The translations under genes were made by a program, and so were the position numbers. DNA of 64,000 nucleotides, taken from NCBI GenBank assembly GCA_033980235.1, contig CM067067.1, positions 23,994,603 through 24,058,602 on the forward strand, read 5' to 3'. Source of the DNA: Diadema setosum. Taxonomy: Eukaryota > Echinodermata > Echinoidea > Diadematoida > Diadematidae. Of this stretch, positions 12,542-27,500 are shown piece after piece (positions within the stretch are counted from its first letter, which is position 1; every line of letters begins with the position of its first letter). The notes beneath the pieces are model-generated. The model was not told the origin of the DNA. It did no database searches and was given only the letters and a program-made list of their open reading frames with translations.

Positions 12542-15500
12542 CTTTCACAAAGAAAGACACTGCAATCATTTCCACATTCTCTGTACCAAAACAATAATCT
12601 CTCGGTTCGGGAGTATCACACACAACCCATTCCTCCCCATACCTTGCAAATGAAACCATTCGTTTATGAAATTAGTGAAGTTTAGTTTAATCTCGGTTGT
12701 GAAAAAGACGCTAAGAATTACGAACCGTCTTGGAATCATCATCATCTGGAAGTAATGTGTAACATGGAAAGGCATAAAGTTACAGAGAGTCTACAACATC
12801 GACATCGCGCTTTTTGATTAGATCTTCTAAACCGTCCGTCATAAAGACGTGAAATATAGTCCAATTTCTGCATCATATCATCTCCTCTGGGACAAGTTTC
12901 GAATGCACGATATATTTTGTAGACCCTGGGACAATTATTTTCTACTTAACTTACTTAATTGTGTGTACGTGTGCGTGTGTGCGTGTGTGTTTTTCAAACA
13001 TCCTAAGAATATAATATTTCTCGTCCGGTAATTTGATGAAGATTTTTTTCCTCTCTTTGGCCCAACCGCGGATATGCTCTACCCTTTAAAGGAATGGTGT
13101 AGTATTGGTTGAGGTGATGATTCAGCTTCTAACTTTTTACGAGATGCTTAAAAATGACTTTACGAAATATGAAAGAGCATACAATTCAAAGAGGCAATCA
13201 AAGTTCTATGTATATGAAAATTGGTTTTGAAAATGACTGAGTTATCCCAAAACAAAGTGAAACAAAGCGATCCTAATAAAGGGTGGGTCCCACCTTTTAT
13301 CGGGATCACTTTGTTTTGGATATCTCAGCCATTTTAAAACCAATTTTGATCTAATAAACTTTGAAAGCCTCTCGGAATGTATGCTCTTTCATATTTCAAA
13401 AGATGTTTATCATTATCTCAAAAAATAATTATCGAAAAACGTTGGAAACCTGAAGCCCCATCTCAGCCGACACGTTACCACCCCTTTAACCTAAGAAATG
13501 TTTACCTCTTCATCAAAGCTGATGACAAGAGAGTACTGGACTTCTGAGCTTGAGCATTTAGTTAATACAACATGCAACATCAAAATCATTATTGATAATC
13601 GATTGCAAAACTCCGAGGCATACCTTGTGAAGCTTTAGTTGCTTTTCTCGGCTTGATTCCATCTCCCGTAGGCTTGGCGGAAAATACCAGAAGCACACGT
13701 TGGTCAACTCGGGCTGTTGCGGTGGAGAGAGAGCGAGAGTGAGAGAGGGAGAATGGACTTGAAAGAGAGGGAGGGAGGGGGTTCCAGTATGGTGACGGAA
13801 AGAGAGCAGGTTGGGGATATAACATGATAGATGCAGTTGTAATTATTCTTGGACATCTTTGTCACATTCAGAAATCTTCCAAGAATATATGGACCAGAAT
13901 TTAGTCCAGGCATTAGACACTCCGATTCTTTGTCTTTTAAGACACAGTTAGATATTACAGTATTAGATGCGATATATTTCTTGTACTCATCGATAGATAC
14001 GGCAATCAATTCTATGTAGATAGTTTGATGGAATAACCTATATTTTCGTATCCATTGTGTTCTATCTTGACCATCAAACTTTATTACATGATGACATGAT
14101 TAAAATCTATTGCACATATAATTATATTCCCGCTTCTCTGTTGGTGAGTACATGTGTGTGCGTGTGGCGTCCTAGAAAGACAAACACCTATTAATGGAGG
14201 CAAAAGGATTAAGAGATATCATGATGACAACAAAGAACAAAACACTCTAAATCAAGTGAAACGTGGCGGGCTCAGTATTTCGCGAAATATTTCTCTCTTT
14301 TTTGTGTATTCTATTCACGACTGGCAATGTCTAACTGACCATGTTTACCGAATACTGTCTTACTTATGATGCATATTTGCCACGAACCGAACACACGATT
14401 TTATTTCAGCTCAACAAAATTTGCAATTGCTACTCCACGAATACAGAACTTTGTTTTTGTTTAATATGTGAAACAGAAAGTATTGAAAATACGAGGGGCT
14501 AAGTAGAAATCAGATAAAAGATACAAATGATCACATATAACTAGATTCAATTATCATATTCAATTTTCCCTCATACTGGAGTCCGTTTGATGAATGCAAT
14601 CTATAAACTAATTACCGCCGACATTCTGAGAGTTGGGTAACATGACTATATGCGGCGAGTGCTGTTGTGTTTAGATTAACGAGATTAACCCTTTGTGCGC
14701 CAGGGACTTCATGGACAGTGTGTAGGTGTATACAACACTACAGGGATTTATGTGCTAATCGGCACTCTAAGCACATAAAGGGTTATCGTACCTTCTCATA
14801 CACCAACTCGAAGCCCTCCTTGGCTTTTACTCTGTCGACCAGATACCTGTGGAATAATAAACAATCGAGCGAACGTTTGTGAATCAAGCAAAATAAAACT
14901 CAATCATATCTGATGATTTGAAATATAGGTTACGCCATACAAGAGAGGAAATCGCTAGAATTGCATAAAACATTATAAATATGTATTGCTGCAGAAGCTC
15001 GGGGTATTATCATCCGATGTCAAATACCAGTCAGCGATTGTATTTTTTATGTTTATAAGGCATTAAACGTGCGTATGCATTGCAAAGCTATACAAAAAAA
15101 AAAAAACAAACAAACGACCGACGGTTAAAAGTATGATGTTTCCAGAGTATTTCGACTAACCATCGAATGATAAAGGAGGTGGCGTTTGTTGTTAACAATG
15201 ACAATGTACAGAATGTTCTAGTTCCTATATTCTGAAAAGTTCGGATATGGGAAGGTTACAACTCTTTCGACCTCATCACAATAAAATATCAATCCCTTCG
15301 GATAAAACATTGGGCATATTCCTTCTCCATCAGCCATCGGTTTATGAAAGTTATTTTATTTCTAACTTACAGGATAGGATCCACCTATATTTTATGAAGA
15401 CATCAACTTTCGAACGACTGTCTGATGTCATTTGGCCTTGAGGAATGCGTTGTATCGTAATATTGCATGTAATATTAGTTATACAATTTGTAGATTTGAA

Positions 15501-18500
15501 TAGGCTACAGAGAGAGAGCGCAATGAAGAGAGGGGGGGGGGTAGAAGAAAGGGATGAAAGCAGAGCGATCGTGGAACAGAGAATTCATCAAATTAAAATC
15601 AAATATGCCAATCGTAATAGATGGTTACATATTCAGCTTATCAATTTCTCATGTAAACAATTGTATCGGCTCGACCGTGATCCTATTTCTACTTCAAAGA
15701 TATTTATTCACAACCTAATATGCAGTATGCCTGTGTATACTTTGATAATATGTCTCATAATTATACATAATCATTCTATGATACACACACACACACACAC
15801 ACAGAGAGACACACACATGAATGCATATATCTCACAACTTACTGTGCTAGATCGAAAAGTTTGTTGACCTGTGTCTCATATCCTCTTGTTCCCTGTACAA
15901 AGAAATAAACTTGGTTAATATTTAGTACGTTAACTTCTCCATTATTCATCTATTTCTCGGTTATTCAGCTGTGACTAGAGATTATGTTTCTTTCTGATGA
16001 GAAAATCCATTTTTTACCCGTTGGTGGAAGAGAATTTTTTTTTTCCCCAAGCGTTTTTTTTTTTTTGTGTGTGTGGGTTTTTTTTGTTGTTGTTGTTGTT
16101 TTTTGTTTACTCTATAGATCGTAGGGTCTATAGAGTATCATAGTGTGATGTAATAGTCATTCATCACCATAGAAATTGGTTTCAAACAAACTCACCTGGC
16201 TTGATTATCTGTAAACACTACTGATGCTAACCATGCTGCCCCTGGTTCCAACCCGATCTATCGTAAATGTGGCATTATCACTCTGTTACTTTACGAACAT
16301 AACGTCAGAGGACCGTATCCACGTACATCGAAATAACCACGGACATAAACAGACATAAACGCTAAAACTAAGCGAAAAAAGGGGCATACCAGTCCTGACT
16401 AGTATCTTAATACCTTGGATCGCCAAGTCAACCAGAGCTTGAATACATCCACGTGGCGCCCGCACTGAATCGTCTTGTCGCCCGTATCGAAGGACACGTC
16501 GTAATGCTTGTCCTGCTGGAACAGATAGGGGGCGCGCATCGAGTTACAGTCCTCAAGTAGACCCTGTGACCGATATGTTTGTTTCATGCAAAATAAGAGC
16601 GAGAGGATGAGAGAGAGAGACACAGACAGACAGACAGAAAGACAGCAGACGGACAGACAGACAGAAATGGGAAGGTGTGTTGGCAAAGAGAAATAAGTTT
16701 AATTTCGAATGTAATTAATGATCATCTACTCATGCATAATTATAATGAACATATTTATTCATGTACACTAATAATCTGAAGTGTGCTTTTTGAAATGAAA
16801 GTTGTTTACAGGGAAGCATTTATTCACATGATATTTGGCCTCAAATGCCTGTGAAAATAAAGAATTAACGTTGTTTCTCTGTAGAGCAATGGTAGAAACA
16901 CACTTTAATCGAAACGAAATTAATGTCAGACAAACAAATCACTCATCATAATGTATAAGTAGAGCATTGGAGAATCATGATGTTGAAAAGTAAATCAGGC
17001 GTAACATGACTTTACCATCATCATATGTTTTTTGTTTTTTTTTTATTTCAGCATGACGAAATAAGAAAAAGTTTACCACATGCTAATTATAAAGTTACTA
17101 CCTACCCCAAACCCTCCTCCCCCAAAAACAAACAAACAAAGAATCAAATGAAATATTTTTTTTTTTAATGGCCAAGAGAAATAAGCCAGTTCGCAGTTCC
17201 ACTTTGCGCATAAGTAGAAAAAGGTTATTCGTACCAACAGGCGCGTTAGTTTTTATATTCACTGAGATAAGCATTTGTGATGGAATGATTATTCATGCAA
17301 TCCCTATAAATGGTGCTTGCCAGCACATCCACCTGACAGAAAAAATGGTATTTGGTAATATCGATAGAAAGAGATAGTTAATACATTCAGTGCAAAGTAA
17401 TGAATGGATGCTTTTACAAGTGTTATTTGACGGATCATTCTGGCCATCTGGTCTACACAAGTTCATTCTTTGTTTGAACAGGATTGATGAATCCATAATT
17501 TTTACGTAAAGCCTTTGCGCTGAAAACGAGTGCAGTGCCCCTAACCGACTGAGAAAAAAAAAGAAAGGTTATTCGTACCAATGTGCCCATGAGCTAACTC
17601 CGAACTGGCTTATATAATGCTTCCCAGGCTGCCTTTATGGCTATTTCTTTATATACACAGAAAATATATCAACAACAATGTATAATTATTTACTTCAAAG
17701 GAATAATAACTATTGAATACATACTGTTATACCTCAACTAAGAAAATGCGCCATATTAAGCTCGCAGCTGCTCTGTAAACTAGCCTTTAATCAATATTGA
17801 TAAGTATTCACATTGCGCCATCAAAGGCCTGGTGGCCAAGTGGCTACGGCGTCTGTCTCGTAAACAGAAGATCAAGGGTTCGAATCCCTTTCAGGCCTAA
17901 TTTTTCATTTACTTTTGCTCTTCTTTTTGCAACATGATATCATGCAGTTTTGTTTGTTTGTTTGTTTGGTTGGTTTTCTGTCTGTTTTGAGATAAGATAC
18001 AATAAGTCAGTTCGAGGTTCCACTTTGAGCATGAGCAGATAATGGTAATTTATATCAGCAGCGCATGTTGGTTTTTAAATTCACTGAGATAAGCATTTGT
18101 GATGCAATGATTATTCAAGTGATCCTTATAAGTGGTGCTTGCCACCACATCCACCTGACAGCAAAAGTGGTATTCGGCAATATCAATAGAAAAAAAAAAT
18201 CGTTAATACATTCAATGCAAAATAATGAAATGGATGTTTTTCCTAGTGTTGATTCCCGGATTATTCTGGTCATCTTGTCTACGCAAGTTTATACTTTGTT
18301 TGAACATGAGGGAAGAAATCCGCAAATTGCTACTTCGGGCAAGTTTATACATTTTGTCGCTTTGAAAACGAGTGAAGTGCCTAACCAAGTGAGAAAAAAA
18401 GAAAGGTTATTTGAACTCATGTGCACATAAGTTAACTTCGAACTGGCTTATTGTATTGCCATCCAGTACTCCTGAACATCGAGAGCTGTAATGATATGGT

Positions 18501-18801
18501 AATTTGACATTTTGTGCTTTTTCATTTACTGTGAAATATTTTTCTCCAAATCCCGATAATGTGATTTCCATATAGAGTAGTCAAATCTCAGATATATATC
18601 CGAATTATTTTCTGCAAAAGTGGTCCCTCAATTCAATCCTACCCTATCCTTTTTCCATATCCCAATCTCCCCGCAGATGTTAAGGGTTATAAACTCTTTG
18701 AGTCATGTTTCCTTTTGCAGCGACTCCATTTCCTGCTGGCATATCCGTGGGCTTAACAGATAAACTTCCATTTTACCGAAATAAATGAGGCCGGGGTCTC
18801 G

Positions 18802-18864
<63 letters not shown>

Positions 18865-21800
18865 AGAAATTCGTGGCCAAGAAGGTCTTCGAGTAAAAAG
18901 AAATCAATACATGATGTAAATTATATATTTAATAACATGGTAGGAAATCCGGTTTTGGTCGAAAATTTACCAGTTGCAACTACTTAGTATTGCACACAAA
19001 TCTAGATTGATATGACACGGTTGATATACAATCTCTTCTATTTGTGTATTCATTTTAGACAAGATTTAGTGAAATTAATTTATTGGGGGGGGGGGAGGAG
19101 GCGTAGACTGAAGTGAGGTTCCTCTTTTACCCTCGTCACTGCTATTTGCTAACTATTTTTTTTTTATTACATGTATTACATATCAATGACATTTTAAAGG
19201 AACTTTACAGTACTGGTTGAGGTGAGGATTCAGCTTGTAACGTTTTGTGAGATATTTAGAAACCACTCTACGAAATGTTAAAGAGCATACAATATTTTAA
19301 GGGGAATCAAAAGCTCATTTGATGAAAACCGGTTTTTGAAATGACTGAGGTATCTAAAAACAAGGAAAAACAGAGAGGTCGTGGCCTGTCAATCTTATTA
19401 CGATCGCTTTTAGTTTTTGATATCTCAGCCATTTTAAGTACAATTTTCATCAAGTAAACGTTGAATCCTTTTTGAAATTACATGCTCTTTCATATTTCAT
19501 AAGAGGTTTTTCATTATATCACCAAAAAAAAAAAAAAAAAAAAGGTTATAAACCTGAATCCTCACCTGAACCAGTACTGTACTGTCCCATTAATATGGAG
19601 ATTATGAGAAGGTTAAATAATACAAGTTCGAGCTGATAATACAGACGTACGTCTTCTTTGAGTATCACGGCAGCGCATTGCAAAGTGATTCCCATCATCT
19701 TGTGTGGATTCCACGTCACAGAGTTAGCCCTACGAAAACAAGGAGAGACGGAGAGACAGAAAAGAGACTGAGGGCAATGATCATTGTTTTATGCGGAACG
19801 AAAATGGAACATCGAACAGGAAAGTTTGTTAGATTGAACATGCCACTAATATCAATTTTTTATTCTGTTACAACACCAACAAAGTTAAATAACTATTTCT
19901 ACCACAATGTCATGGATGCTCTCATCCCATTACATCCTAACTTTCTAATTCTTCTCACATAATACTATGGCAATGTGTTCCAAATGACAAAATTCAGGAT
20001 GCAATAACCGATCGAATTCATACAGTACATAACGTTGAAAAAGCAGAAGTTTCATCAAATATCGGAGCTAACATGAGGCGATTCCGGAAAATTTTAATTC
20101 ACTTATCTCAGAAAAGATGACATCATCAACCAAAGAAAAATGTTATTGTACTCACAATTATCCCCCCCCCCCAAAAAAAAATACGTGTTTTTGGCTGATA
20201 AAATTTGGAAATACGTATATCCCCAGAAGAAACCATCATTGCAGGTTTATTGAAACGCTACGACACGTTGAAACAATGGCTTCAAGTTTTGTTTTGTTTT
20301 GTTTTTTCCTTACGAGTTCAAAAATTCTGCAGGTGTACACTGTATGAATGTGAGGCGTCACTTCATTTAATTCAAACATGTGGTCACCACCAATGTCACT
20401 CCTTGCATGTCAAAAAGTAGAGTTCTGTAACTTTCTTTCATCTCAGCTTCTATCTTTATCACACCGGTCTGTTCCATTCTATATTATCTGCTAAATCTAA
20501 ACTTGAATCTGGTGTGAAACGGAGCATTGCTTAAAATCAGCTGCATTCATAAAACGCAGTTATGATTCTCCTTCGGATTCTATTGTTCATGATGTCAGCT
20601 GTTAACAGATAATGTAAAGAACATGTAATTAAAAATTGCACCTCACAATGATGAATAAGACAACAGGAATACTATTTTACCCTTGTATTGATCAAAGAGA
20701 ATAAAGCGGCGGAGATTATAGATTGCTAGAGATATCCTGGAAAGATCTATGGCTTTGAAGCATTACGGAGTGCAGCTCTTGGTAACTAATTACGACATTA
20801 AACGCCCCGGTACAAAAAAAAAAAAAAAAAAAAGGAGTAAAAGACTGTTAGATTTTGGAACAAACAGAACCCACGCAAAGTGAATCCTTACACTCCTGTA
20901 ATTAACCCCAAACTGTGTGGCTTTTCGTCCTTGAAATGTTTGTCATATCAACAAGCACCTCTGAAAGGCATGTCCATACTATCTTCAACCCTGCTTTTTA
21001 ATACCCGCGCTCATTACACTGTTACAGAAAAAGATAAAATCTGCAATATTTCAAGGAAAAATCATGCGGAGCTTCAACACTTCCTTAATAGCATCAGGTA
21101 TTTAGGGCCTACATTAAATTGTTGTACTAAACAACAAGACGTTGCAAACGATCGACAATGTACATATTACACAATATACAAACTACGTTGCTTTTACAAG
21201 CAGACGCCATTAGGTTGTACTCACCGGTTGAGTCCTTCTAATTTGTGTCTGTGCTTGCGTGACAGTAGAGCGCCACCTCCCCATGCAGCCTACGTTGAGG
21301 AAGAATCATCAATGAGAAATCAACAATGTATAAAAATTCACACAACTGGCAGCATGACCAATACATAGCCTAAGTATGTTGTTATATTGACCCGTGGCAA
21401 GCGCAGAGATAATTTAAAGACTTTTTTTTTGGTGGAAAACCTTGAACTTAGCTGCAGATTATATTCATGCACAGTACGTATTCAAACTATTCAGTTTCCA
21501 CAAGACCAACCTATCGCTGACGTGTTTTCTTTTTTTTTTAATAAATAAACTCGATCACGTCATGTAGCTCTAAAATGACAAACGTGTATAAAAATAAAAA
21601 AAAAAATCTGTGAATCCTTACAATCATATACATGTTGTTTAAAAATGTCGCCATGAAGAGGTTTCAGTATAGTTCCCGAAGACATACAATCAACTGATCA
21701 ACGCAATCAAGTAGGTCCCTTACCATGATTACATACCAGAGATTAAAAAAAAGAAATACCTATTAAGGACGTAAAAAGAAGAGAAGGTCTGAGCAAATAA

Positions 21801-24454
21801 AACATATCGTAGATTACACAACAAACACACAGGAAGCCGGGAACAAGAGGAAGAGGAATCTGTAAACATGATGAATAAAGCGATAAATATGGTAGTGTAT
21901 CTATCAGGATGACATATCACTCTTACTGAAATGTACGAATATACAAACTATTTTCATAGGATATATTTGCCTATTATCTAAAGTCTACGAATAAAAATAA
22001 CTGAAAAGGTAGCTTGGAAACGGAGGAAAGCCATAGAAAGGGTACGATGTGATTTAAATTTGACAGACACGATTTTAATAAGTTTGTTGGCCATTTCGAA
22101 GTTAAGGATATGTGAATAATGACAGCGAGGGAGATTTTAAATCTTAGAAAAATCTGGGACAAATAAATATGAGCCTAACGGAAAGGATAAAATCTTACAA
22201 GAACTTCAGTGAAGGTTTAATCAAAATCGGATGAAACTGAAGGAAGATATGAAATTGTGAAGTTTTGCTGATTTTCACGAAACAGTTCCTGAACCGCCAA
22301 TATATTATTATTAATATGCAAATAGTGAATTGAATATCACCTAACAATTTGCCATACAGTATGCAGGGCCTACTTGAAATCATGAAATTTTCTTCTTTCT
22401 TTCTTTTTTTCAATCAAATGCAGTTATGCCCCAGTCTCGATCCTGATACAGTCTGACTGATCATTACTTTGAACATAGTCAGTAATGAATAAAATAACGT
22501 TTTACACTCTAACAGCAGAAAATTTGAATTTCATCATTTTTCGGGTACCCAATCAATGGGAGATTGTGAGGTGCGATAACATCATTAGTTCACTCATTTT
22601 TTTTTTTTGCATATTTATATCAGTATAGTAAGGGAATTGTTTTGAAGAAATTAGCAAAAATTCAAATTGTCATAACTTCCATAATTTTAATCCGATTTTG
22701 AAAAATTTTTCATTGTTGCGCTTGAAAGATTGTACTCTTTCTCATCAGAATTCCTAAAGCCTGGCCTGGAAATCCCCTCTTTGAAAAACAAACGCTGCTT
22801 CAAAACAGTACTATCAATCCAGCTCAAAAGTTCACTTGAAATTAGACACATGGTTGAAAAAAAAAACATGGAAATTTTGAAAAGCTACAAGCATGTATGT
22901 TTTTAAATGTACTCAATTCTTTAGTCAAATGCTAGTGGGCTTATCTACACTGACTTTCTCCTGTTTGTTGTCTTTTTCTCTTTCTTCCCTTTCTCTCCTA
23001 TGCTATCCAGCTATCTATCTATTTATCCATCTATTTATCCATCTGTCTATCTATCTATCTACTTATCTATCTATCTATCTACCTATCGATCGATCGATCT
23101 TTACAAAATGTCTACAAACGTACGTCAACGTGCATCCAGAGGTTGTACTTCGTACAGATATCAGCAATCTTGTTGATGGGATCGTAGGCTCCGACGACAG
23201 TCGTTCCGGCCGTGGCGTTGACGAAGAACGGTTTGTCTCCCTGTGTGGACAATATAAAATACCAATTTACATAATCATAATCAAACATTAACTTAGCTGT
23301 ACCTTAGGCTGATGCATTATTCTGATCCCTATCAGATAACAAATTTGGCCGACCAAAACGTGTTATCTATGGATCAAACACCGATCACTTTTGAAGTCAA
23401 AATCGCCAAACAGTGATCTTTCACATCGAACAGTGACTTTCACTCTTTGTGACCAGAGAATACAATTGAATAAGATCGTTCATATCCCTCTCGAATTCTG
23501 TTTTAAGCTAGCATTATTTTCTGGATTCTTGGAAAACTAAAAACATGTCACGTGAGATTGTTACTTAAAATCACGGTGTGAGTGGTAAAAATGAAGGAAG
23601 TAGAGAGAAGTAGAGTTTAGCTCACAGATTAGAAAACGAAATATTCTTGTATTCAATAACAGTTCACTGGTCTCATATAATATTATTGCATCACTTCTTC
23701 ATTACTCATCTTTCACGAATATCGCTGCAACCAGACAGTGAATGGTCGATACGTTTAAGTTTATAAAGCTCTTTTTTTTTTTTTTCGTGTCTTTATGCGC
23801 TGAAATGGTTTGCAGCCAATTCCGCAGCAGGGCGCCAACTTCCGTCAGCAACCGATCATACTCACTCGCCCGATCGCCTGCTGGACTTTGTTCTCTAGAT
23901 CTTCGGCGTTCATCTTACCCCTGGATGATGGGTGAAAAGTAAGACATTGATTCTTATTTGAATTCCTCTGAAATTAGTACTCAAGTCCATGAGTGTTTGT
24001 AAGTTTAACTTATGTTATCAGGACATTTCTCTTTATGAATCACAGTGCACGATGTCGTCCGTATTTGTGGGTTAAAGGCGGAACTTCCGGAAGCTATAAA
24101 TTGCTTTGTTATCATTCAGTCTACATTTATCGCGCGTAGATCGACTCTAAAACCACAAGAATTTGTTTAAAACGTTCAAAATGGTTCAAGGATATTAAGA
24201 TAGTTTAAGGAATGCCTGATGCGCTCAGGAAATGTAAGATGCAGTCAAGAAATACTGGAATTTTACACAAATTCAAACATTTTTTTCCCAAGCATATTTT
24301 GAAAAAGTTGTATTCCACGCCTATATTACCATATTTGAATTACGGTATACTTGCCTAGGGGAATTATGCAAAATCACCCATCTAGAAAATATTAAAGGTA
24401 CATAAATGGGCTAAACCTTCAGTCAACCTGGCTGTTTCTTTATTATTATTATTA

Positions 24455-24533
<79 letters not shown>

Positions 24534-27500
24534 CATTATTATTATTATTAGTAGTAGTAGTAGTAGTAGTAGTATTATAATTACTATTAATAATATTATT
24601 ATTATCATTATAATTATCGTTATCATTAATATCACTATTATTATCATTGTTGTTATCATTATTATTATTATCATTATTGTAACACGAATCATTTTTTCTT
24701 TGAAAACAAAATCTTTAAGGTTGCTGATTTATTTTTTTTTACAACTTAGGCACAAGTCATTTATGTATTAATCATCTCCCAACGGCATGCCTGACATATT
24801 TACGCATATGTTTCAGAAAAACTATGCGGTTCATGCATACCCTGCAAGACAAAGAGATTCATTTCACCTTCCATGTACTCTCACACTCAAAAAAACAATT
24901 GTTTGGGGGGGGGGGGGGGTTATCTTCCGGAGATTTAATGAAAAATGTTCTTCTCTGTTCATTTCCAAACAAATTCTCAAATCAATGCTACTCAATGGTT
25001 ATAATTTGTCTGACTTCATTCCTTTTAGCTGTTATTTTACAATATCTGTTCATTTCCAAACAAATTCTCAAATCAATGCTACTCAATGGTTATAATTTGT
25101 CTGACTTCATCCCTTTTACCTGTTATTTTACAATATCCTTTAGTTAATTTAGGGCGGATCAATTTGAAGTGTACGCTTGCTTTACCTCTGGTTTCAGCGT
25201 TAATTCAATGTCCCATAATCTGTACACTAGCTCTCATTCTTTGAATGTGTTATAAATTTGATGGAAGATGTGCTCGTATACTTGTGTATTTCTTATGTAT
25301 TTTTTTCATTCAGTTGTTACTCTTTTCCTTTTGCTTTCACATTGGTCACATTGGTATATTTTTGTTCCTTTTGTTATTTGTTCGACAATATCAATATCAG
25401 CAACAGAACGCATGTTCAATGAGCCACGCCCTTCCAATCAACCACACTACATTTAACCCTTAACCACCCCTCCCACACTGACCCCCCCCCCCCCCCCCTT
25501 TACAAACATCAGTGTTAGGAGTTGAAAAAGTGGGCGCCTTGACAACTCGCCTGTCATCCGTCTCCACCAGGATGAGATTGTCTGTTCCAATGCCGAGTAT
25601 GGCAGCGGCCCGCTTGATCGAGAAGTGGCTCTGTCGGCGTGACATAAGAAACGAAAACAGCAAACACAGTTATTCCTGATCGAGAGGCAAAGATGACATC
25701 TTCAATGACCTACCTATGAGTACTCAGGAAGCACTGAGATAGACCGATGTGCAGAATGAATGGGCATGATAAAATCCGATGCTACGATGCATTACAATCT
25801 CACGTAGGATGATTGTGCCATTGATTGGCACTCTACAGAAAATAAGGGAAATATGTAAGTATAATTTCATCGCTTTGAAAGGCCCAGGTGCCCGCAACAT
25901 AGGTATGATTGTGCTGCTTTATCGTAGTTTAGTTTGATTTTGTTGAATTCTCATGCAACTACAGGTTTATACCGTGTATAATCTTTGTGAAATCACGTCG
26001 CACATTTGTATATATAGCTAAATGTTGTTTCATATCTCAATCTCATTCAATCATGGATTAATAATTTCATCTAACATCTCAGCTTATCGTGGGGAAGAGG
26101 CCGGGTCATGGAACGGCAGTGTTTTACTGCAACTATCAGTAATAGTCCTACTTTCAGAGTGGTCAAGTATTTTTGTTGGTGGTTTGTTGGTTTGTTTCTT
26201 TCTTTCTTTCTTTCTTTCTCTTCGCTTACATGTTCCGATGTAAACATGACGAGGTTTGGCATTCCAGTCATTCCACGGCGTTTGCAAGCTGGGAAGAATT
26301 TGTGTCTTGCAGCCAGCACGGCATACAGGTTGCACACGGCACCACCTGTACACAGAGAAAGAAAAAGGGGGAGAAAGGGACGGAGGAGAGGACATGAAAC
26401 GTATTCCGTTGCTGTTGATGCAGAGATGTTTCTACAGGAACGACATAAAAGTGGTCACGTCAATCCTTTTGTCACTGCGTTACACATGATTTGTCGTATC
26501 GTTCGTACTCACGTTATGGATGCCTCTTTCAGCTAAAATAGACACTAAAAGGCCAGTTGGTAATTAGCTCATGCACACATTGGTACAAATGACCTTTCTT
26601 TTATTCTCAGTTGGTTAGGCACTTCACTCGTTTTCAAAGCGGTATAATGCATAAGCTTGCCCGACATAACAATTTATGAAATTCATGTTCAAAACAAAGA
26701 ATGAACTTGCGTTGAGAGCAGGTGATCAGAATACTCCATCAGTTGACAATTTAGCATGCATCCATTTCATTGTTTTGTATTGAATGCAATAACAGCCTAT
26801 TTCCTTTTATATTGCGAAATACCATTCTTGCTGCCAAGTGGATGTGCTGGCAAGCACCATTTACATAAGGATCACATGAATAATCATCGCATCACGATGC
26901 TTATCTCAATGAATTTACAAACCAAACTGCCTATTGGTACAATAACCTTTTTCTGCTCATGCCCAAAGTGGAATTACGAACTGGTCTATATGGCACGACC
27001 GTATGTTAGAATTGAGATCGACTTAATGGGAATTTACCCCAATATACAGATATAAAATTGGATTCTGTAAATGTAGAATAAGATTATTCGTAGATGACGT
27101 TTTTCAGAAGTATGAGTATTCAAACAGTGATAGTTCTTTTTTTTTCCATAGCATCGTAAAAGAGCACTTGACTCGCCTCCATTGCAAGGTAGGAGGAATA
27201 ATATCCCTCGATACATTTAAAGAGAAAAGGGTATGTACATTTTGCATTCCCCTCCCCCCGAAAAATGGAATGTTTTCTGTGTTGTCTTGTAATTATTCTA
27301 CGGTGACAAAGCGAATCGTTGTAGCTTTCTCATATAGGTATGACAGCACATGGATAAAAGGCATGATTAACAATTTGCAGACGAAACAAAAACCTAGCTT
27401 TAGTGCTTACAAATAGTTCTAAAATGTGAGTGAGGGATAGAAACAACCAGTGTCAAAAAAAGGTAATCATCTTAATTAAAAAACAAAAATGTCAGCAATA

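Larger units (their letters stand above)
24240..25140 (+). mobile_element. LINE C-terminal fragment split by a trinucleotide array
   Basis: Bases 24255-24420 translate to a decayed [17 protein letters not shown] and [13 protein letters not shown], matching the C-terminal region of the 34-36 kb LINE. After a long TTA/ATC array (24435-24680) the match resumes (FKVADLF, then [19 protein letters not shown] and RQRDSFHLP) up to a poly-G run at 24905-24919. It is followed by a 91-bp tandem duplication. It lies in GAD intron 6, antisense to the gene. Confidence 0.8.

Noticed and set aside
20880..21368. A 162-codon plus-strand ORF
   Set aside because: It overlaps GAD exon 9 on the opposite strand and has no recognisable domain.
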